This document shows, one piece after another, positions 51,629 through 60,634 of a DNA stretch of 64,000 nucleotides (the stretch's first letter is position 1; every line of letters starts with the position of its first letter). Source of the DNA: Hymenobacter sp. J193. Lineage in GTDB: Bacteria > Bacteroidota > Bacteroidia > Cytophagales > Hymenobacteraceae. The stretch spans positions 4,363,001-4,427,000 of the forward strand of contig NZ_JAJONE010000001.1 in assembly GCF_024700075.1 (NCBI RefSeq). The letters are read 5' to 3'. The notes beneath the pieces were generated by a model. It did no database searches. It was not told where the DNA came from and was given only the letters and a program-made list of their open reading frames with translations. Made by a program: the position numbers and the translations under genes.

Positions 51629-52585
51629 CTACGATAGGGCCGGGGGTGGGGTAGCGGCCGGGGATGCACTGATTTCCGTGGCGGCGGTTACGGCTGCGTC
51701 ATGGGTGGCGCGGTCTACGTAGAATTGGCGCTGTTGCATATCATACACGTTGCCTTTAGCCAGCACGTGCATTGTCATGTGCTCGACGGAAAGAGTGGTG
51801 CCTTTTTTGGCGGCCGGCGCATTGTTGTGCCGAATGTTGTTGCCATCCATAATAATCACCAGGTTCGAGCCAATGGTTTCGATAAGGTTGCCGTCGGTAA
51901 TGAGGATGCCGGTGTCCTCGCCCAGGCCAATACCAATAAGCTTGGGGTGCAGGCTCACGGCCTCAATCAGGCGCCCGAACCGCCCGCGCTTCACGAAGTG
52001 CGTGTCAATCACCACGTTACTGAGTAAGTTCAGGCCGTGTCCCATCTTCACGGCTCCCTTCAGCAGGGCGTCGGGCACGCTGCCGCCCCGGATCATATTG
52101 TGCGACATGGCCATGGCACCGGCGCTGGTACCGGCCATCACGAAGTTGGGCTCGGACTGGTAGCGGGTGGTGAGGCGGTCGAGAAACTCGCTTTCCCCAA
52201 ACATTTCCTTGAGCCGCGACTGGTTGCCGCCGCTGAACATAATCAGGTCGCAGGCCTGCAGGCGCTCCAGGTACTCGGGCTGCCGGGCGTCTTCGGGCGT
52301 GCGAATGTCCATCACGCCCACGTTGCGGCAGTTGAGCATGGCAAAGGACGAGCGGTAGATTTCGCCCACTTCCTCCGGAATCATCGATGCCGTGGTCACC
52401 ACCTCAATGCGCGGGTCCGTTTTTCCGGATTCTGTTACGACGCGCTTGAGGATGCCCAGCTCGAAAAAGTTGAGGTAATATTTTTTGCGCACACGGGCGC
52501 TGGAGTAGGTGCCTTTGTCTTCGTTGCCACCGATGGCAATCAGCTTGCCGAGAGGTTTAAGTGTTTTCAACTGCGGTACTATCAA
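51629..52585 (-). CDS. cphB: Cyanophycinase (peptidase S51)
   Basis: 318-residue serine exopeptidase that splits cyanophycin into beta-Asp-Arg dipeptides. Family blocks: GKLIAIGGNEDKG (about 12-24), IMFSGGNQSRLKE, and the nucleophile elbow VMAGTSAGAMAMS (Ser about 151), followed by VVIDTHFVKRGRFGRL. The start is a TTG at 52585, the only in-frame choice; it overlaps the stop codon of the M1 peptidase (TTGA), implying translational coupling. No signal peptide, so intracellular. Another S51 activity on acidic dipeptides is the main alternative. Confidence 0.88.
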   Translation of the reverse strand: MIVPQLKTLKPLGKLIAIGGNEDKGTYSSARVRKKYYLNFFELGILKRVVTESGKTDPRIEVVTTASMIPEEVGEIYRSSFAMLNCRNVGVMDIRTPEDARQPEYLERLQACDLIMFSGGNQSRLKEMFGESEFLDRLTTRYQSEPNFVMAGTSAGAMAMSHNMIRGGSVPDALLKGAVKMGHGLNLLSNVVIDTHFVKRGRFGRLIEAVSLHPKLIGIGLGEDTGILITDGNLIETIGSNLVIIMDGNNIRHNNAPAAKKGTTLSVEHMTMHVLAKGNVYDMQQRQFYVDRATHDAAVTAATEISASPAATPPPALS

Positions 52586-54459
52586 ATGTCAGAATCGATG
52601 GAAAGAAACCAGCGGCGTGCTAGCAAGGTTCGCGCCACCTCGGGGCGGTCTACGCCGGCAGCCCCACCAGCGCGTCGAGCGTGCCGGTAGCCACGGTAGG
52701 GGTAGTTGGGCCGGGCCTGCGCATATACGGCCTGGGCCCGGCGGCGGCCGTCGGGCGTTGCCAGCAGTGCCTTGTAGAGCGGCACCAGAAACTTGCGCCG
52801 CCCTACCCGGAAAAGAAATTTTTCGAGGGCGGCGTTGGCAGGGGCGTAGCCGGCGGCCAGCGCGTGCGGAAACCACGCCGCCAGGATTTCGGAATTGCCG
52901 GATGCCGTAAACCCAAACGCCGCGTCCAGGTCGGCCGCTTGCGTAGTCGTGATTTTTGGGGGAAGGCCCTGCAGGAAATGCACCCACTCGTGGCTGCTCC
53001 AGTCGGCAGTGGCCAGGCTGGCCGCCGGAGCGCCCTGCTGCCAGGCCCGCCGCGCCGCCTCCACCGCCGCAAACCGCTCCGACTGCACCGGCGGTGCCAC
53101 GGCCGGGATGCCGGGCTGATCTATCCAGGCCATGAGCTGCAACCGGTCTTCGAGGCCGGGCTCCAGGTCGAGCAGCTCTCGGCGCAGGTAAGCCAGGAAG
53201 GAGCTGGTGTCCATCGACTGGAAGCTGTGGCGGGTGAAGTACTCCTTAATAAAGGCATCGAGGCGGGGGCGTCCCACCAGGTGCTCGAGGGTGAGCAGGA
53301 GGTAGTCGCCCTTTTCATAGGCAATTTCGTTGAGGCCCTCATCCGGGTCGCGGCCGGCCAGGTGCAGGCGCAGGTGCGTATCGGGGGAGGTTTCGCCCAG
53401 CTCGGCCAGGGTGTGGTGCAGGGCGGTGTTGCCCAGCGCCTGCAGCATGTCGGCGTAGGGGCGGCCGTAGAGCTTCTCCATAATGCGCCGCTCGAAGTAC
53501 ACCGTGAAGCCTTCGTTCAGCCAGAAGTCGTTCCAGGTGGCGTTGGTCACGAGGTTGCCGCTCCAGGAATGAGCCAGCTCGTGGGCTACCAGGCTGGTCA
53601 GGCTTCGGTCACCGGCCAGGATGGTAGGCGTTACAAATGTTAAACGTGGATTTTCCATGCCCCCAAACGGAAAGGAAGGCGGCAGTACTAATAAATCATA
53701 CCGCTGCCAGCGGTAAGGGCCGTACAGTTCCTCGGCGGCGGACACCATCAACTCCAGATCCTGAAACTCGCTGGTGGCTGTGGGCAGCGTTGTTGGCTCG
53801 GCGTACACGCCGGTGCGGCCACTGAGCGGAGCAAAAGCCAGGTCGCCCACGGCCAGCGCCATCAGGTAAGCCGGAATGGGCTGCGTCATTTGAAAATGAT
53901 ATTCGCCCAGGGCGTTGCGCGTCTGCGGATTCTCGGCACTCATCAGGGCCAGCAGGCTGGAGGGCACGCGCACGGTAGCCTCGTAGGTGAAGCGCACCCC
54001 CGGCGAGTCCTGGCAGGGCAGCCAAGTGCGGGCCAGGATAGCCTGCGACTGAGTGAAGAGAAACGGCTGCGTGCCGGCCGTCTGCTCCGGCGTCAGCCAT
54101 TGCAGGGCCGCCGCGCCCGGCGAGGTGCGGTACCGCACGCTGATGCTTTGGGTACCGGGCGCCAGCTGCACGCGCAGGGCCTGGCCCAGGATGGCATCGG
54201 CGGGGGCCAGCTCCCAGCCGGTAGCCGGCCCGGCGGGTGCGTCCAGGGTCACGGCATCAATTTGCAGGTCGCGGGTATCAAGCCAGAGCGTAGTGGCCTC
54301 GCTATTCTTCTCCAGCTCCCAGGTAGCCTGACCCGCTAGCGTGCGGGTGGCAAAGTCCACGGTCAGGTCGAGGGCAAGGTGCCGGACGCGCACCTCGGCG
54401 GGGCGGGCATAGCTGTGCGGGTCGGAAACGAGCGGCGTAGCAGCGGCGGGTACAGTCAT
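52582..54459 (-). CDS. M1-family metallo-aminopeptidase
   Basis: 625-residue zinc aminopeptidase of the leukotriene-A4-hydrolase-like branch. Order: N-terminal beta saddle; exopeptidase motif FGGMENPRLTFVTP (about 268-281); zinc site HELAHSWSGNLVTN (about 295-308) with the third ligand in NEGFTVYFERRIME; then a helical C-terminal domain as in LTA4 hydrolase. No signal peptide, so cytosolic peptide turnover is likely. It lies upstream of cphB with a 4-base overlap. Confidence 0.92.
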   Translation of the reverse strand: MTVPAAATPLVSDPHSYARPAEVRVRHLALDLTVDFATRTLAGQATWELEKNSEATTLWLDTRDLQIDAVTLDAPAGPATGWELAPADAILGQALRVQLAPGTQSISVRYRTSPGAAALQWLTPEQTAGTQPFLFTQSQAILARTWLPCQDSPGVRFTYEATVRVPSSLLALMSAENPQTRNALGEYHFQMTQPIPAYLMALAVGDLAFAPLSGRTGVYAEPTTLPTATSEFQDLELMVSAAEELYGPYRWQRYDLLVLPPSFPFGGMENPRLTFVTPTILAGDRSLTSLVAHELAHSWSGNLVTNATWNDFWLNEGFTVYFERRIMEKLYGRPYADMLQALGNTALHHTLAELGETSPDTHLRLHLAGRDPDEGLNEIAYEKGDYLLLTLEHLVGRPRLDAFIKEYFTRHSFQSMDTSSFLAYLRRELLDLEPGLEDRLQLMAWIDQPGIPAVAPPVQSERFAAVEAARRAWQQGAPAASLATADWSSHEWVHFLQGLPPKITTTQAADLDAAFGFTASGNSEILAAWFPHALAAGYAPANAALEKFLFRVGRRKFLVPLYKALLATPDGRRRAQAVYAQARPNYPYRGYRHARRAGGAAGVDRPEVARTLLARRWFLSIDSDI

Positions 54460-54735
54460 AGGAGAGGCGAAAAAAAGCAGCGGGCGCGGGGCAAAAGCAA
54501 CGCGGGCAAATATAGCAAAACAGCCTTCCGGCCCGCCGCCATTTTGCTAATGGCCGGAACAGCGAAAACGTGTACCTTGCGCAACGGTGTCGGGGCTCGC
54601 GCAGGCGGGCCGGTAACCCTCGGATGGCGTTTAGAGTAGAACGCGCAGCCGGCTCAACAGTTCAGGGCTGACAGCCTGAACCAGTGCCGGGTGTTTTCCA
54701 GTTACCAGCCTTATGGCTCTTCACCGCCCTTCTTC

Positions 54736-56490
54736 ATGAAACCACCGATTGCTTCTATATTTTTTTCCACCCTGCTCAGCTGGCTTCTCTGCCTGACGCT
54801 GCTGGCCTCAGCTGCCTCCTGCAGCCAGGATCAGCAGAACAAGGTGAAGGCAGCCCTGCCGGGCGCCCTCGGTAAGCCCGGCGGCCCCCAGCCCAAGCTC
54901 GACAGTGTGTATGTAGTGCGCCAGATGCTGGCCGAACCTGCGTTCAAGGACCAACTGGAATGGGGCAAGAAATTCTACCGGGAGCGGGACTTCCGCCTGG
55001 GCTGGTTCCGGGGCCACGAGCTGGTGCCGCAGGCCAAAACCATGCTCAACGTCATCAACAAGGCCGGCGACGAGGGGCTTGATCCGAAAGACTACAAAAT
55101 CAAGGACTTCGATAAGCTGTTTGCCGAGTTGGAAGCGGCCCAGATGGATACTACCAGGCGCAACGCGCTGGAAAAGCAGATTGACGTCGCGCTGTCGGGC
55201 ACGTATTTCAACTGGGCTTCCGATTTTTACCGGGGCACGGTGAACCCGCGCGAGGTAAAAAGCATCGACTGGAACGTGAAGCGCAACAAAATCAAGTTGC
55301 ATAAGGCGCTCATGACCATCCTCAAGGAGCGCGAAAGCACGTACCCTTATTACGAGTTTGAGCCCCTGCACCCCGAGTATGATCGGCTGAAAAAAGCCCT
55401 GGCCGAGTACCGCGAGCTGCAGCGCAACGGCGGCTGGCCCCAGCTGCCCGCCACCACCAAGCTCAAGCCCGGCGACGCCTCGCCCACGGTAGCGCTGCTC
55501 CGGCAGCGCCTGCTCAACGAGCCTGCGCCGGCTGCTCCTAAGGCAGTAGCCGTGAATAACACCAGCGGCAACGGGACTACTCCAGGCGCTGCTCCCGCCC
55601 CGAAGTATGATGATGAGCTGGTAGGAGCCGTAAAGGAGTTTCAGGAGCTGAATGGTCTGAAGGCCGACGGCGTGGTAGGGGGCGAAACCTTACGCCAGCT
55701 TAACGTGCCGCTGCAAAGCCGCATCGAGCAGATTACCCTGAACATGGAGCGGTGGCGCTGGATTCCGAAGCGCTTTGAGCCGAGCTACCTCATGGTGAAT
55801 ATTCCTGACTACAAGCTCCACGTTATCGAAGACAACAAGGAGGTTTTCAACATGCGCGTAATTGTGGGCAAGGCCCTCAACGCTACCCCGGTGTTCAGCG
55901 ACAAGGTGGAGTTTGTGGTGCTGGCGCCTTACTGGAATGTACCCTACAGCATCATCGATAAGGAGATGCGCCGTGGGCTCAGCAACGACCCGGTGGGTAC
56001 GCTGAACCGCCTGGATATGGAAGTAGTGAAAGGCTCCGGCGCCAAAGCTACCCCCGTAGATCCTACATCCATCGACTGGGCCAACCTTACGGAGAAGACC
56101 TGGAAGTATACCCTGCGCCGCCGCCCGGGGCCCAAAAACGACCTCGGCGACGTGAAGTTTATTTTCCCCAACTCCAATGACGTGTACCTGCACGACACCC
56201 CCCACGATGAGTTGTTCAACCAAACCAAGCGCGGCTTTTCGCACGGCTGTGTGCGGGTAGAGGAGCCGATTAAGCTGGCCCAGTACCTGCTGCGCAACAA
56301 GAGCGGCTACGATGAAGCCAAGATTCTGGACATAATTTCTCAGGGCAAGGAACAGTACGTTGCCCTGCCCGAAAAGCTGCCTGTGTATCTCGTATACTTC
56401 ACCTCCTGGGTGGACGAAGCCGGCAAAGTCCACTTCCGCGAAGACATCTACGGCCACGACAAAGCCTTAGCACGCGAGTATTTCGATTAG
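54736..56490 (+). CDS. L,D-transpeptidase (YkuD/YcbB type)
   Basis: 584 residues. N-terminal signal with hydrophobic core and a Cys at about 29 (LASAASCSQD), probably a lipoprotein. The scaffold domain is followed by a peptidoglycan-binding domain (VKEFQELNGLKADGVVG, about 310-326). The YkuD catalytic domain ends with KRGFSHGCVRVEEPIKLAQYLL, holding the catalytic His and Cys (Cys about 504). It makes 3-3 cross-links in peptidoglycan or attaches proteins to it. ATG at 54736 selected for the signal peptide. Terminator follows. Confidence 0.9.
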   Translation: MKPPIASIFFSTLLSWLLCLTLLASAASCSQDQQNKVKAALPGALGKPGGPQPKLDSVYVVRQMLAEPAFKDQLEWGKKFYRERDFRLGWFRGHELVPQAKTMLNVINKAGDEGLDPKDYKIKDFDKLFAELEAAQMDTTRRNALEKQIDVALSGTYFNWASDFYRGTVNPREVKSIDWNVKRNKIKLHKALMTILKERESTYPYYEFEPLHPEYDRLKKALAEYRELQRNGGWPQLPATTKLKPGDASPTVALLRQRLLNEPAPAAPKAVAVNNTSGNGTTPGAAPAPKYDDELVGAVKEFQELNGLKADGVVGGETLRQLNVPLQSRIEQITLNMERWRWIPKRFEPSYLMVNIPDYKLHVIEDNKEVFNMRVIVGKALNATPVFSDKVEFVVLAPYWNVPYSIIDKEMRRGLSNDPVGTLNRLDMEVVKGSGAKATPVDPTSIDWANLTEKTWKYTLRRRPGPKNDLGDVKFIFPNSNDVYLHDTPHDELFNQTKRGFSHGCVRVEEPIKLAQYLLRNKSGYDEAKILDIISQGKEQYVALPEKLPVYLVYFTSWVDEAGKVHFREDIYGHDKALAREYFD

Positions 56491-56544
56491 CCTTCCAAGC
56501 TTCGGCGCGCCTTCTTCCGGCGTCCGAACTTCACCGAGACATGC

Positions 56545-56577
56545 AAGGCCGACCTCATTTACTGAGGTCGGCCTTTT
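56545..56577 (+). terminator. Intrinsic terminator after L,D-transpeptidase gene
   Basis: Stem AAGGCCGACCTCA, loop TTTAC, complement ending in TTTT. Confidence 0.85.
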
Positions 56578-56659
56578 GCGTGGTAGAGAGTATAGTCAGC
56601 ACCAGCTGATATAACGGCCGCCCTTATGATAAGTAGGCATGGAGAGTAGAAGGAGAGTG

Positions 56660-56720
56660 TTGTTTACATATGTATTACAATTGTAATCAGGGTTTTCATT
56701 TGTAATACATATGTAAACAA
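56660..56720. promoter_or_regulatory. Large operator-like inverted repeat upstream of the XRE gene
   Basis: Exact 21-bp arms at 56660-56680 and 56700-56720 (core TTTACATATGTATTACA) with a 19-bp spacer. The left arm runs into a second palindrome ATTACAATTGTAAT. TTGTAATC recurs at 56681-56688 and just before the gene near 56780. A plausible autoregulatory binding region for the adjacent HTH protein. Confidence 0.65.
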
Positions 56721-56807
56721 GAATTACCGGGGTCACTTCAGCCTTGGAAGGAGTGTAGATGCATGGTTAATGATCGTACATTTGTAATCATTACTTTCAG
56801 TTGATAT

Positions 56808-57395
56808 ATGGTAGAGCGTATTCGGACCTTACTGGCCGCCCGGCAGCTTACGCCCACGCAGTTTGCCGACCTGATTGGGGTAGGCCGCCCGATTGTCAGT
56901 CACATCCTTAGCGGCCGTAACAAGCCGAGCCTGGAAGTCATCCAGAAAGTCATTGCTGCCTTTCCTGATTTAGCCATGCCCTGGCTGCTTTCAGGCGTTG
57001 GCCCGATGTGGTCCGGCGAAGAAGATGAAAAGCCTGTAGACGCCGAAAAACCAGTCAAAAAACCGGTGTCTCGGTCCCGGCAAGGCGCGCCAACTGCGCC
57101 CGAGTCGGTAATGGCTCCTGTTGTGCCGGTACCAGCGCCGGAGCCGGCACCTCCTGCGGCGGTTCCCACACCGGCCCCCGAAATGCCAGCTACCCCTGTT
57201 GTAACTCCCGCGGCTGCTATGGCCAGCATGCCCGCTTCCCCGGCACCGCTTCCAGCACCAGCCTCAGAATCGGTCACCCCTAACACGCAGTTCGCCAATA
57301 TGCCCTTAGCGGCTTTGGCTGAACCGGATAAAGTCATCCGACGTATAGTTATCTTCTACCAGGACGGCACTTTCTCCGCCTACCAGCCTGAGTAG
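56808..57395 (+). CDS. XRE-type helix-turn-helix regulator with Pro/Ala-rich linker
   Basis: 195 residues. The helix-turn-helix spans about 1-60 (TPTQFADLIGVGRPIVSHILSGRNKPS), followed by AAFPDLAMPWLLSGVGPMW, a common ending for phage-repressor-like HTH proteins of Bacteroidota. A low-complexity Pro/Ala/Val linker (about 75-165) leads to a short C-terminal module (VIRRIVIFYQDGTFSAYQ). Likely a DNA-binding regulator acting on the repeats upstream of its own gene. Targets elsewhere unknown. Confidence 0.8.
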   Translation: MVERIRTLLAARQLTPTQFADLIGVGRPIVSHILSGRNKPSLEVIQKVIAAFPDLAMPWLLSGVGPMWSGEEDEKPVDAEKPVKKPVSRSRQGAPTAPESVMAPVVPVPAPEPAPPAAVPTPAPEMPATPVVTPAAAMASMPASPAPLPAPASESVTPNTQFANMPLAALAEPDKVIRRIVIFYQDGTFSAYQPE

Positions 57396-58068
57396 CGGAC
57401 CTCCCGCTTTCAGGCAATATCTAGCCAGCGTTTTACAGGCTATGCTGAGCCAGTGCAATTTGTCAGTAGCCTTTATCAGCCTTCTATAAGAAGCCTTACC
57501 CGGACCTAACCTTCTATTTTTATCTGACGATTTGGAAGCGTAAAGTGCGGGCATAGTACTACTGGTTAGTAGTGTTACTGTTGTTAGCTAAGTAAGATTA
57601 TGATGATATTTACTGATATGTTTATCAGATTATTATGTAGGTGAGTGTAATGTTTGGGTTGATGTTTTTTGCTTTAGAATAGCAATTCAGAAGAGTAATA
57701 TAGATACAATCCGGCTGCGAATGATTTATGGCACGGGTTACGTGTGAGGCCTGCTAAGCTTTTTGACAGTGAGCTGGATCCGGAAAACTGCAAATTTGCA
57801 AAGCTAACCTAATTGGCTCTCCGGTTACAGCTGATCAGGTAGTTACTACCGGAAGTTGTTTTGTTTCAAAAGTAAACACTCTATGCATTGTCGCAGCAGA
57901 TGCAGCCTGTTAGCGCCGAGCTTATTTTAGTGTTTACAAATGTCGGATTGTAAGCCTCCCTAAGTACTGCCCCCGCATAGCAAGAAAGTCAGCGGGCCAC
58001 AATAACTTCCATCCTTAGGCTATTTCGAAAGGCTTGGCGAAAAGCCGGGCGGTGCTTACCTTTGGCGC
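57396..58068. other. 673-bp AT-rich region without a gene
   Basis: Clearly AT-richer than its surroundings, with no reading frame worth calling on either strand and no recognised RNA. It ends in the promoter of the small lipoprotein gene. The stretch at 57560-57720 is especially AT-rich (for example TTATGATGATATTTACTG). Confidence 0.4.
58034..58064 (+). promoter_or_regulatory. Promoter of the small lipoprotein gene
   Basis: TTG at 58034-58036, 20 bases, TACCTTTG at 58057-58064. The -7 element ends 4 bases before the ATG at 58069, so the message should be leaderless or nearly so. Confidence 0.55.
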
Positions 58069-58239
58069 ATGAAAAATTTCCGTCTGCTCCTCTTGTCCGC
58101 CGTCGGCGCTTCCTTGTTTCTGTCGTCCTGTGAACAGGCTCCCGATGCGGAGAAGGACCCCAATGCTGATGCCGCCTATAAGCGCAAGCACCGCACCGAA
58201 ATGTACCGCGAAGCTCAGCGCAGCAACGTCAACTACTAA
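58069..58239 (+). CDS. Small lipoprotein, 56 residues
   Basis: Short gene with good support: exact promoter upstream, strong terminator 45 bases after the stop, and a textbook lipoprotein signal (MKNFRLLLLSAVGASLFLSS then Cys at 21). The mature part is about 35 residues, charged and probably helical (EKDPNADAAYKRKHRTEM). Function unknown; a structural envelope role is possible. Confidence 0.75.
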   Translation: MKNFRLLLLSAVGASLFLSSCEQAPDAEKDPNADAAYKRKHRTEMYREAQRSNVNY

Positions 58240-58283
58240 ATAGCCTTGGCTGGGGGCATCCCGGCTGCCTGCTACATATAGCC

Positions 58284-58318
58284 GAAAGCCCCGCCGGATC
58301 AGTTCCGGCGGGGCTTTC
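58284..58318. terminator. Bidirectional intrinsic terminator
   Basis: 15-bp stem GAAAGCCCCGCCGGA, loop TCAG. It lies between the small lipoprotein gene and the convergent hypothetical gene. Confidence 0.8.
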
Positions 58319-58354
58319 GCGTGAGGGCATTAAGGCAGATAGTACAGCCTTAAG

Positions 58355-58831
58355 CTAGTAGGCAGCTATGAAAGCCGGCTCGGCCAGCAGGGCGGGCAGG
58401 GACTGCGTGGCAGCCCATTCGGTCTCCAGCAGCGCCGCCCAGGTACGCAGGTACAGCACCACGTCGTCGCGCTGGTTGTGGCGCAGGGCGTTGCGGCGTT
58501 CGAAGGGAATGGCGGCCCGAATAACAGGATCGGACAGGCGCTCCAGGTGAGTAAGGTCGGTGCGGGTGAAGCCCAGGGCCAGCATTTCGTCGATAGTTTC
58601 ATCGAAGGGCCGGCCGCTGGTAGGGCAGTAGTCAATGAGCTGCTGCTCCCAGTCGCCGTAGCGCTGCAGGGCACGGGCGTGGATTTCGGCCTTGGTCAGG
58701 TGCGTAATCGTCTGGGCCAGGTGCCCGCAGTTGCAGCTGCCCATATGCCCCCACTGGTAGGGTGCTTCGGTCTGTAAACGGTGCGCAGTGGTGCGCAGGG
58801 CCTCCAGTACGGCCAATGTGCTCTTCGCCAT
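58355..58831 (-). CDS. Conserved hypothetical protein
   Basis: 158-residue helical, soluble protein. A WGHMGSCNCGHLAQTIT stretch (about 27-43) brings together two Cys and two His that could bind a metal. No named family recognised. ATG at 58831. Not evidently linked to its neighbours. Confidence 0.7.
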   Translation of the reverse strand: MAKSTLAVLEALRTTAHRLQTEAPYQWGHMGSCNCGHLAQTITHLTKAEIHARALQRYGDWEQQLIDYCPTSGRPFDETIDEMLALGFTRTDLTHLERLSDPVIRAAIPFERRNALRHNQRDDVVLYLRTWAALLETEWAATQSLPALLAEPAFIAAY

Positions 58832-58850
58832 AGTCAGCAGAGTAAACGAG

Positions 58851-58933
58851 TTAAAAGTTAGTTGTCCGTTGATAGTTGTCAGATGCTACCATGGTACTGA
58901 CAACAAGCAACTATGTGCGGACAACTCAGTTAA
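58851..58933. repeat. Imperfect inverted repeat upstream of hypothetical gene
   Basis: Arms 58851-58884 and 58894-58933 share GTTAGTTGTCCG and ATAGTTG..TTGTCAG around a CCATGG centre. It lies immediately upstream of the gene starting at 58831, so it could affect its transcription, or be a dispersed repeat. Confidence 0.5.
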
Positions 58934-58982
58934 TTCTGTTTATATCAAAGCCATAACCGCCCGTTTTTGTTTTCGTCACAAG

Positions 58983-59023
58983 GCAAAAGCCTCCCGCCGG
59001 TTAAATCAGCGGGAGGCTTTTGC
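58983..59023. terminator. Intrinsic terminator after rhlE
   Basis: 15-bp stem GCAAAAGCCTCCCGC and complement; the T-run needed for the minus-strand gene is supplied by the AAAA of the left arm. Confidence 0.75.
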
Positions 59024-59051
59024 GTGTCAGGATAGCCGTAATGGCCCCGGA

Positions 59052-60464
59052 TTAGCGGCTGGAGGAGCCGCCGCGGCTGTTGCCACCCCGGAAGCGCCGC
59101 CGGGCACCTTCGTTGCTGCTGGAGCCACCCGCGGCGGCGGGGCTGCTACCAGCTGCCGGGCGCCGTGGGCCCGAGTTTTCCCGGGGGGCGCGGCTGTTGT
59201 CGCGGGGTGGGCGGGCAGAAGCACCTTCCGGCCGGCCCCGGTCGGGGCGTGGGGCGCGGCCGGCGGGGCCTTTGGGGCGCTTGATGGGCGCCCCGCCATG
59301 CAGCAGCACGGGTGCCACGTCCTTGGTCAGGTAGGGGTGGTCGTCTACCACGTCCAGCTGGCGCCGGATCAGCTTCTGAATGTCCTGCAGATACGCCCGT
59401 TCCTCGTCTTCCACGAAGGTGAGGGCCGTGCCCAGGGCCCCGGCCCGGCCCGTGCGCCCGATGCGGTGCACGTAGGTTTCGGGCTCGTTGGGCACTTCGT
59501 AGTTGATAACGTGAGTCAGCTCATCCACGTCGATGCCCCGGGCGGCAATGTCGGTAGCCACCAGCACGCGGGTGGTGCCGGCTTTGAAGTTGCTGAGGGC
59601 GCGCTGCCGGTGGTTCTGCGACTTGTTGCCGTGGATGGCTTCGGCCGGGATGTTGGCCTTGGCCAGGGTTTTCACCACCCGGTCGGCGCCATGTTTGGTG
59701 CGCGTAAACACCAGCACCCGCCGGATCTGCTTGTCGCCGAGGACGTGCTCCAGCAACGCCGGCTTGTCCTCTTTATCGACCAGATACACGGCCTGCGTCA
59801 CGGTATCGGCGGTGCTCGACACGGGCGTAACGGCCACCTTCACCGGGTTAGGGCGCAGGATGGTGTTGGCCAGCTCCTGAATCTGGGGCGGCATGGTGGC
59901 CGAGAAAAACAGGGTCTGGCGGCGGGCCGGCAGCTTGGGCAGAATGCGGCGGATATCGTGGATAAAGCCCATGTCGAGCATGCGGTCGGCCTCATCCAGC
60001 ACAAACACTTCAATGTGGCGCAAATCCACGAAGCCCTGGTTCATGAGGTCGAGCAGGCGGCCGGGGGTAGCAATAACCACTTCCACGCCGCGCTTCAGGG
60101 CCGAAGTCTGGGGCGTCTGGCCCACGCCCCCAAAGATAACGGTGTGGCGCAGCTTGAGGTGGCGGCCGTAAGCCGCGAAGCTTTCCCCGATCTGAATAGC
60201 CAGCTCGCGGGTAGGCGTGAGCACCAGGCAGCGGATGCGCGACTGGGAGTGGCGTTCCACGAGGGCCGTTTGGTGCAGCACCTGCAGAATGGGTACCGTG
60301 AAGGCGGCCGTTTTGCCGGTGCCGGTCTGGGCCACCCCCAGCAAATCTTTCCCGTCGAGGACGTGCGGAATGGCTTGCTGCTGGATGGGCGTGGGGGTAG
60401 TGTAGCCTTCTTCCTGCAAGGCCTGCAGGATAGGATCAATTAAATTAAGGTCGTCGAAAGACAT
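59052..60464 (-). CDS. rhlE: DEAD-box RNA helicase, RhlE type
   Basis: 470 residues from the ATG at 60464 ([16 protein letters not shown]). Motifs: [35 protein letters not shown] (about 152-155), [18 protein letters not shown]. The RhlE subgroup is indicated by the FDDLNL start and the spacing of motifs. A basic Pro/Arg/Gly-rich tail of about 90 residues ([19 protein letters not shown]...) follows, without the DbpA domain of the other helicase in this window. Roles in rRNA processing and RNA decay are known for the family. Confidence 0.92.
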   Translation of the reverse strand: MSFDDLNLIDPILQALQEEGYTTPTPIQQQAIPHVLDGKDLLGVAQTGTGKTAAFTVPILQVLHQTALVERHSQSRIRCLVLTPTRELAIQIGESFAAYGRHLKLRHTVIFGGVGQTPQTSALKRGVEVVIATPGRLLDLMNQGFVDLRHIEVFVLDEADRMLDMGFIHDIRRILPKLPARRQTLFFSATMPPQIQELANTILRPNPVKVAVTPVSSTADTVTQAVYLVDKEDKPALLEHVLGDKQIRRVLVFTRTKHGADRVVKTLAKANIPAEAIHGNKSQNHRQRALSNFKAGTTRVLVATDIAARGIDVDELTHVINYEVPNEPETYVHRIGRTGRAGALGTALTFVEDEERAYLQDIQKLIRRQLDVVDDHPYLTKDVAPVLLHGGAPIKRPKGPAGRAPRPDRGRPEGASARPPRDNSRAPRENSGPRRPAAGSSPAAAGGSSSNEGARRRFRGGNSRGGSSSR

Positions 60465-60634
60465 CAAACAGAAAAAAATGGCCTGGTCGCAATATGTAAG
60501 GGCCGGCCGCAATGAATTAGCAAAGGTCGCATATTTGCGGCAAATAGGCTGGCCGGGCAAACACCGGGCCACGTACCCGAGTATACCGAACGTCACCTGA
60601 GCCTCGTCAGCGGCTCTTAACCTTCCTTCCAGCT

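Noticed and set aside
57306..57554. 82-codon minus-strand frame at the end of the XRE gene
   Set aside because: Overlaps the XRE coding end, no start context or family, low-complexity surroundings.
58788..60443. 551-codon plus-strand frame opposite rhlE
   Set aside because: Antisense of a DEAD-box helicase; no domain.
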